A stretch of DNA of 11,290 bases from Gammaproteobacteria bacterium (GTDB lineage Bacteria > Pseudomonadota > Gammaproteobacteria > Pseudomonadales > Azotimanducaceae_A): assembly GCA_002728935.1 (NCBI GenBank), contig PBWF01000003.1, positions 1,858 through 13,147 on the forward strand, given 5' to 3'. A program made the position numbers and the translations under genes. Position 1 is the first letter of the stretch; the number at the start of each line of letters is the position of its first letter. The notes beneath the pieces are model-generated. The model worked only from the letters and a program-made list of their open reading frames with translations. It did not search any database and had not been told where the DNA came from. Positions 7,237-11,290 of this stretch are shown here, piece after piece.

Positions 7237-9230
7237 TGGTAAAATTCTCCAAACTCTCGATGACTAATTTCAAGAGATTCTCTGGGGAGAACCACATCCC
7301 ACTAATGGGAACAGCCAGGGTAACTGTAATCGCCGCAAAGAACGGTCTCGGAAAGACCACAATAATGGATGCGATACACGTCTCTCTCTATGGTAGGAAG
7401 GGGTTCTCCCAGATATACCCCGGAAAGAATTTCCAGAACTGGATACTGAACGCCCACAGCGTCGACGCTGATGATAGTGGAAAGGTAGCATTGAGTCTAC
7501 AGATGCAAGATCCGGTTCTCGGACCGGTTAGAATATCCAGAACCTACTGGCTCCCATTTGAAGAGGGAGGAAGCATAGAGGAGGAGGCTGGAATAACAAT
7601 TAGAGGAAAACCACTTCAGAAGCTCCCCGGAGAGACTGCAAAGGGTCTCGTGGATCGATGGATAGAGGACTACCTGCCTCAGGCCGCAATGACTAGGTTT
7701 CTAGTCGATGGAGAGAAGCTAAGCCATCTTGATCCAAAGAATATAGACAAGAGCATAGTCGAGGGTATCGATGATGCAACGGGGATAGGGCTCCTCCACA
7801 GGCTACAAAGACGACTCCGGCAAATCAAGACCTCCACTTTGAAGACTCTGGCGCCCGAGGACCAGCAGGAAAGTGTGAATTTCCTAATGGACCTCTACAA
7901 CCAATACGTCTCGGATATGGATTTGGCGATTTCAGAGCTTGAAGACACACACTCAAAAATCAAACAATGTACTCAAAGAATAGAGGAAATACAGCACGAA
8001 ATAGAGCAAATTACCAGAGAGGGAGGCTCTGAGAATGTACAGCTCAGAATGGATTATGCTATCCGTCAATCTGAGCTCACCAGCTCCAGAAGAGAGGTTC
8101 AGAACCATCTAATCGAGGCCCTTCCATTTGTTATTGCCGGCCTCCCATCGAATCTCTCCGATTGGGGTATTGAGAAGACATTAGAGTTCAAGAAGGCGGA
8201 AACAAGGGCTTCAGAGAATTTGGATTTCCTCAATTCTGTGATCGAAGCCACTCAATTGGGTTCAAGGACAAGGAAGAAGCTGATTTCAGAGGGAACCAGA
8301 ATTGCTAGCAACCCTTTGACAGAAGCGTCAGAACCACTAGCATATCTTGATATGGAGTCAATAGAGACTATCGTCAAGAGACACGCAGAGCTAGGGATCT
8401 ATGATGCAAAGGAAAGGGTGAATGGGGCTCTAAACGAGGCCATGAAGAGACTGAACGCTTTCGAATCATCTGAGGAGAAGCTCAGAAATGCAACAGCAGG
8501 AACTGGTATTTCCGCCAAGGCCGACGAGCTCAAGGAACTTTCCAGAGAGTTGGGGGCCCTACAAGCAGAAACAGCCAGACTGAAAGGCGTCATTTCCCAG
8601 TCTAAGTCTGACTCAAGTGATGTCGAAAAGAGGATTGATGAGATTAGACAGAGAGAGAACGAAGACTCTCTACTAAACCGTAGAATTACAAGGATCGAGC
8701 ACCTTCAAATGCTGAATGACCTTGTAACTAATCAAGTCAGAAAGTCATTCGCCAGCCCTCTTGAAAGCTCATTCAAAGAGGGATTCGAACTCCTTTCAAG
8801 GAAATCCGGTAGGCTGGAGGAGGTTAGCATAGATACTAATGACTACAGCACCAGACTATCAATGAGGGGATTCGAAGGCAACTGGCTTGACAGGGACCTG
8901 TCAGCAACAGAGAGGCAACATGTCGGCCTAGCACTAATTTTTGCACTTAGAAGGGCATCAACAGAATTTTCGATGCCACTGCCCGTGATCATAGATACTC
9001 CCACTTCCAGAATGGATACAGAGCATAAAAGCTGGTCAGTAACTAAATTCTATCCCCAGCTTTCACAACAAGTTGTTGTTTTGGCCACTAGTGATGACTT
9101 GGCCGGAGGCCTCTTCGAGGAGCTGGAAGAAACCGGGGTCTTGGGAGTCCAAGTTCTGGTCAGTGAGGTATCAGAAAACTCTGTGAAGGCTAAGGAGTCA
9201 AACCTCAAGACATTCTTCGGGGGTGCCTAG
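7236..9230 (+). CDS. dndD: DNA sulfur modification ATPase DndD (664 aa)
   Basis: An SMC/Rad50-like ATPase of the PT modification complex, of the usual DndD length (about 660). The P-loop NGLGKTT is at 36-42, with the usual first glycine replaced by Ala. FLVDGEKLSHL sits near 160-170, and the coiled-coil region (about 215-500) has no CxxC zinc hook. The signature LSATERQHVGLAL (about 555-567) matches the LSxxERQ form of DndD. Walker B is PVIIDTPTSRMD (about 583-594), and VVVLATSDD follows at the H-loop position. In the family, DndD supplies ATP-driven DNA handling and works with DndC and DndE. Translation is coupled to the 60-residue gene (TAATG). The 3' two thirds are AT-richer than dndC: 43% GC in bases 8701-8760 by hand count. 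Confidence 0.95.
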   Translation: MVKFSKLSMTNFKRFSGENHIPLMGTARVTVIAAKNGLGKTTIMDAIHVSLYGRKGFSQIYPGKNFQNWILNAHSVDADDSGKVALSLQMQDPVLGPVRISRTYWLPFEEGGSIEEEAGITIRGKPLQKLPGETAKGLVDRWIEDYLPQAAMTRFLVDGEKLSHLDPKNIDKSIVEGIDDATGIGLLHRLQRRLRQIKTSTLKTLAPEDQQESVNFLMDLYNQYVSDMDLAISELEDTHSKIKQCTQRIEEIQHEIEQITREGGSENVQLRMDYAIRQSELTSSRREVQNHLIEALPFVIAGLPSNLSDWGIEKTLEFKKAETRASENLDFLNSVIEATQLGSRTRKKLISEGTRIASNPLTEASEPLAYLDMESIETIVKRHAELGIYDAKERVNGALNEAMKRLNAFESSEEKLRNATAGTGISAKADELKELSRELGALQAETARLKGVISQSKSDSSDVEKRIDEIRQRENEDSLLNRRITRIEHLQMLNDLVTNQVRKSFASPLESSFKEGFELLSRKSGRLEEVSIDTNDYSTRLSMRGFEGNWLDRDLSATERQHVGLALIFALRRASTEFSMPLPVIIDTPTSRMDTEHKSWSVTKFYPQLSQQVVVLATSDDLAGGLFEELEETGVLGVQVLVSEVSENSVKAKESNLKTFFGGA

Positions 9231-9237
9231 ATTGAAT

Positions 9238-9648
9238 ATGATCGAAAAACTCCTCTCAACTAATCTTACCAGTAGCACAATAACATTCTACCGACTGAAG
9301 AAATTGGCCTCGTTGGCGCAAACCTCAGAGGATCACATATCTAGGCTTGGCATGGCGCTATCCCTTTCCGAAGGCAGTATTCAATCAGACTGGATGCCTA
9401 ATTTCCTCCCCCATGAGAATAGGGACGAAATTGGAACTTCAACAAAGCAAATCAGAGGCAGGACGCTATTCAAGGAAGAAATCCATATCTGGATGGCTCT
9501 GACACTTAGACACCAAACCCCATCTGACTATGAAGATTGGAGACAGATACTACGAGCTCATTGGGAGAGGGGGGTCCAACAGATCTCTCTGAGGTCTTTC
9601 GAGGAAGGAGACTGGATTAGAACTCTCAACTCTATGTTATCTGAATGA
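9238..9648 (+). CDS. dndE: DNA sulfur modification protein DndE
   Basis: A 136-residue protein if the ATG at 9238 is used. A GTG at 9223 (141 residues, overlapping dndD by 8 bases) and a TTG at 9232 are alternatives; GGGGGTG at 9219-9225 lies about 7 bases before the TTG, so the start is uncertain. DndE identity rests on three family-like blocks: SRLGMALSLSEG (residues 35-46), KQIRGRTLFKEE (70-81) and HWERG (108-112), at the order and spacing seen in bacterial DndE of about 115 residues. DndE binds nicked double-stranded DNA and is needed for PT modification (family knowledge). It follows dndD and precedes tusA by 7 bases, the standard C-D-E gene order. Confidence 0.88.
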   Translation: MIEKLLSTNLTSSTITFYRLKKLASLAQTSEDHISRLGMALSLSEGSIQSDWMPNFLPHENRDEIGTSTKQIRGRTLFKEEIHIWMALTLRHQTPSDYEDWRQILRAHWERGVQQISLRSFEEGDWIRTLNSMLSE

Positions 9649-9651
9649 GGT
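9647..9651 (+). promoter_or_regulatory. Shine-Dalgarno site of the tusA-like gene
   Basis: GAGGT, 4 bases before the ATG at 9656 and overlapping the dndE stop codon, so tusA is read from the dnd transcript by coupled initiation. Confidence 0.6.
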
Positions 9652-9655
9652 AAAA

Positions 9656-9883
9656 ATGTCAGATTTTACCATGAAAATAGATTTGATGGGCTTGCGATGC
9701 CCAATCCCGGTGCAAAGGATAAGAGCGGCTCTCAGAGATATGGAAAAAGGCCACAGACTCATTGTGATAGGCGATGATCCAGAATCACAACATGATATTC
9801 CAAAACTGCTCGAAAGGCTCGGCTTGGATCCTCCTTTGATCACAGAAGAGGAGTCAACCTGGATATATCAAATCCAGAAATAA
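9656..9883 (+). CDS. tusA: TusA/SirA-family sulfur carrier protein in the dnd operon
   Basis: A 75-residue protein with the full TusA fold pattern. DLMGLRCPIP carries the CPxP motif with persulfide-bearing Cys15. It is followed by IRAALRDMEKGHRLIVIGDDP and a HDIPKLLERLG block; the family reads similarly (L-G-CPxP, then DDP-DIP). TusA proteins accept sulfur as a persulfide from cysteine desulfurases and pass it on, for example in tRNA thiolation or molybdenum cofactor synthesis (family knowledge). It is the last gene of the dnd operon, 7 bases after dndE. Because no dndA desulfurase is in the window, it is a strong candidate sulfur relay to DndC (inference). It ends 23 bases before the convergent vsr gene. 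Confidence 0.9.
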   Translation: MSDFTMKIDLMGLRCPIPVQRIRAALRDMEKGHRLIVIGDDPESQHDIPKLLERLGLDPPLITEEESTWIYQIQK

Positions 9884-9906
9884 TCAAAATAAATACAAGG
9901 TATCAG

Positions 9907-10317
9907 TCATAAGAAAACTCTACTCAACGTGAGCTCACATTCCCAGACTGTGTATACCCTCCAACCCAGATTTATTAGCGCCGACTCTTTCTTCCTATCC
10001 CTCTCAATATTCCTCTCGAACTTCTCCCTCCAGTAGTCGACATTTGTCTTCGGCAGTCCCAGGTTGCATGTCGGACAACGGTGCCAGAAGCAACCATGGA
10101 CGAATATCGCAACCCTCCTCCCTGGGTAGGTGATATCAGGTCGGCAGATGTACCTGCCATCCTTGTCATCTATCCTCCAGTGAAGCCTGTAGCCGGGATA
10201 CCCTGCCTCCCTCAGCATCCTGCGGACCCGTAGCTCAGGCTTGGTGTCCTTGCTGGTGTTCGCGATCATCACGTTGTGCACGGCGGGCGAGGACGCGGGA
10301 GGAGCTTCTAGAGCCAT
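9907..10317 (-). CDS. vsr: Vsr-family (very short patch repair-like) DNA endonuclease
   Basis: A 136-residue protein with the Vsr pattern. SKDTKPELRVRRML is at 22-35, the catalytic RPDITYP with Asp61 at 59-65, and IFVHGCFWHRCPTC (71-84) holds catalytic and zinc-site His/Cys. PKTNVDYW is at 89-96 and WECEL near the end has Cys117. Family members nick at T:G mismatches next to Dcm-type methylation sites, and some are part of restriction loci. The ATG at 10317 gives an Ala/Pro-rich lead before the conserved part; Met17 is a second candidate start. It lies 7 bases downstream of a membrane-protein gene and seems to be in that operon, not in dnd. No cytosine methyltransferase is seen in the window, so its substrate is unclear. 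Confidence 0.92.
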   Translation of the reverse strand: MALEAPPASSPAVHNVMIANTSKDTKPELRVRRMLREAGYPGYRLHWRIDDKDGRYICRPDITYPGRRVAIFVHGCFWHRCPTCNLGLPKTNVDYWREKFERNIERDRKKESALINLGWRVYTVWECELTLSRVFL

Positions 10318-10324
10318 TTTAGAA

Positions 10325-10696
10325 TCACTCTTCAGATACGGCTCCGATGCCAGTCCACTCCTGCGTAGACGCGAGGAGGGTCACTGGGATAATCACGAAC
10401 CATATGATTGGCCCGATTATGTCCAGCCACTCGTAGCCACTGGACTCCATTTCCCCTGTCAGAGACTGAGCCACTGCCGGCAATACCAGAAGGTACAGAA
10501 CGGATGGGATGAGCATCACCCTGCGCCCAACCCCCTCCTCTGATCTCCACGCGAACGCAAAGATACCCCCGATGACGAGAACAATCGCTAGGAACCCCAT
10601 GCTCTCCTCGATCTCGAGGGCTATCCAGATGTGCAGTATTACCCATCCGATGTTGGCCATTGCCACGTTTTTGTGATCGAGTACCTTGTCTAGCAT
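10325..10696 (-). CDS. Small four-helix membrane protein (123 aa)
   Basis: An unrecognised integral membrane protein with four hydrophobic segments at about 11-29, 33-50, 60-79 and 91-110, and short loops. GGAGG at 10704-10708, 7 bases upstream of the ATG, fixes the start. The layout (an MxDxxLD beginning, a helix, charged EEG then RR before the third helix) resembles the next two membrane genes and suggests a diverged third copy, though direct similarity is weak. It is 12 bases after the upstream paralogue and 7 before vsr, so the group looks like one transcription unit. Function unknown. Confidence 0.8.
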   Translation of the reverse strand: MLDKVLDHKNVAMANIGWVILHIWIALEIEESMGFLAIVLVIGGIFAFAWRSEEGVGRRVMLIPSVLYLLVLPAVAQSLTGEMESSGYEWLDIIGPIIWFVIIPVTLLASTQEWTGIGAVSEE

Positions 10697-10703
10697 GTCT
10701 CAG

Positions 10704-10708
10704 CCTCC
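10704..10708 (-). promoter_or_regulatory. Shine-Dalgarno site of the 123-aa membrane gene
   Basis: GGAGG on the minus strand, 7 bases before the ATG at 10696-10694. It shows that this gene is translated from an internal site on a polycistronic message. Confidence 0.65.
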
Positions 10709-11074
10709 TCAGACCCATCCGGAGCCCAGGAGGCCGCTCAACGCCAGAATTCCCCAGAGCACAAGCGGAGGGGCGTTGTCCTTCCAGTTCATCGTCATCT
10801 GGGTCTTGCCCAGGTTCCACTCCAGGCCCTGCGCGCATATGATGACGAACCAGACCCACACCGGGCCAGCGATAACGACAGCCATCCTTGCCATCGCCTC
10901 CCCCTCAAGCAGGAACGCTGTACCAAGCATCGTGACTGTGGTGAGTAGGAACCAACCGCTCACGAGCTTGTTCGTGTCGTCCTCCCACTCGGTGGGGAGG
11001 ATGACTCCAACCACGGCGTGAACCAACGCGACGAGAACCAGCCATATCTGGGGATCTAGGATCGTGTCGATCAT
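10709..11074 (-). CDS. Small four-helix membrane protein (121 aa), tandem paralogue
   Basis: Start chosen at the ATG 11074-11072, which follows the upstream stop by one base (TAGTATG) and has GGAGG at 11084-11088, 9 bases away. The TTG 27 bases further upstream would overlap the neighbour by 26 bases and is less likely. Four hydrophobic segments lie at about 11-27, 38-56, 63-83 and 102-117. Residues 59-82, with the core AVVIAGPVWVWFVI, align without gaps to the partial upstream gene (AAVIAGPIWVWFVV), and the last segment APPLVLWGILALSGLLG matches VPPLIFWGMTALTGVLG. I recognise no named family. Confidence 0.85.
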   Translation of the reverse strand: MIDTILDPQIWLVLVALVHAVVGVILPTEWEDDTNKLVSGWFLLTTVTMLGTAFLLEGEAMARMAVVIAGPVWVWFVIICAQGLEWNLGKTQMTMNWKDNAPPLVLWGILALSGLLGSGWV

Positions 11075-11075
11075 A

Positions 11076-11290
11076 CTACTCGTCCTCCATGTTCCAGCCA
11101 AGCACGCCAGTCAGGGCAGTCATGCCCCAGAAGATGAGGGGAGGCACGTTGTCGGCGAAATCGAACGTGTACGGGCCATCGGTCGTGTACGTTATCTCGA
11201 GGCCCAGCGCTATGCACACCACGAACCAGACCCAGATCGGCCCGGCTATCACTGCGGCAAGCCTGGCTTGGGCACGCCCAGCGGTCAGAA
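11076..11290 (-). CDS. Membrane protein, C-terminal part (5' end outside window), tandem paralogue
   Basis: A frame open from the window end to a TAG at 11078-11076, giving the last 70 residues of a protein. It holds two hydrophobic segments (about 10-30 and 49-65 of the visible part), the first with IAGPIWVWFV, and ends WNMEDE. The high similarity to the downstream 121-residue protein in both helices, and to the aspartate/asparagine loop before the last one (FADNVPP against KDNAPP), shows a tandem duplication. The loop between the helices has diverged (TTDGPY region), which suggests the copies are not newly made. Start and full length are outside the window. Confidence 0.82.
   Translation of the reverse strand, partial: LTAGRAQARLAAVIAGPIWVWFVVCIALGLEITYTTDGPYTFDFADNVPPLIFWGMTALTGVLGWNMEDE

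Noticed and set aside
7236..9230. Zinc hook in DndD
   Set aside because: No CxxC or CxC pair was found in the coiled-coil region; only isolated cysteine is present.
1..11290. CRISPR array, insertion sequence, rRNA or long repeats
   Set aside because: No regularly spaced repeats, transposase motifs, terminal inverted repeats or conserved rRNA blocks were seen by eye.

Overview
The window looks like a piece of an archaeal genome, probably a Euryarchaeota/Thermoplasmatota-type lineage (inference). Arginine is mostly AGA/AGG and genes are packed with TAATG/ATGA junctions. Internal operon genes have Shine-Dalgarno motifs, while the first gene of the left operon has a TATA-like box at the spacing expected for a leaderless transcript. 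The exact taxon cannot be fixed from sequence alone.

The core (about 454-9883) is a two-armed defence island around a 150-bp divergent promoter region (5777-5926). The right arm (+ strand) is a DNA phosphorothioate (PT) modification operon: dndC (PP-loop, Fe-S sulfur-transfer enzyme), a 60-residue unknown protein, dndD (SMC/Rad50-like ATPase), dndE, and a TusA-family sulfur carrier sitting where haloarchaeal dndCDEA operons have the cysteine desulfurase dndA. The left arm (- strand) has five tightly overlapping genes: a PLD-nuclease/superfamily 2 helicase fusion, a 77-residue unknown protein, a second DndD/Rad50-like ATPase, and two unknown proteins (163 and 112 residues). It lacks recognisable DndF, DndG or DndH. 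The likely reading is that the left arm is the PT-sensing effector module and the right arm marks self DNA. It may be a form of, or relative of, the archaeal DndCDEA-PbeABCD system, or a separate variant.

Flanks: at the left edge the 3' end of an unidentified + strand gene runs into the last effector gene with a 14-bp convergent overlap. On the right (9907-11290, - strand, visibly GC-richer) there is a Vsr-family endonuclease gene downstream of three small four-helix membrane proteins. Two of these are clear tandem paralogues, one of them cut by the window end. This flank looks like a separate operon.

No dndA, dndB, rRNA, tRNA, CRISPR array or insertion sequence was seen, and no stretch over 300 bases lacks a gene.
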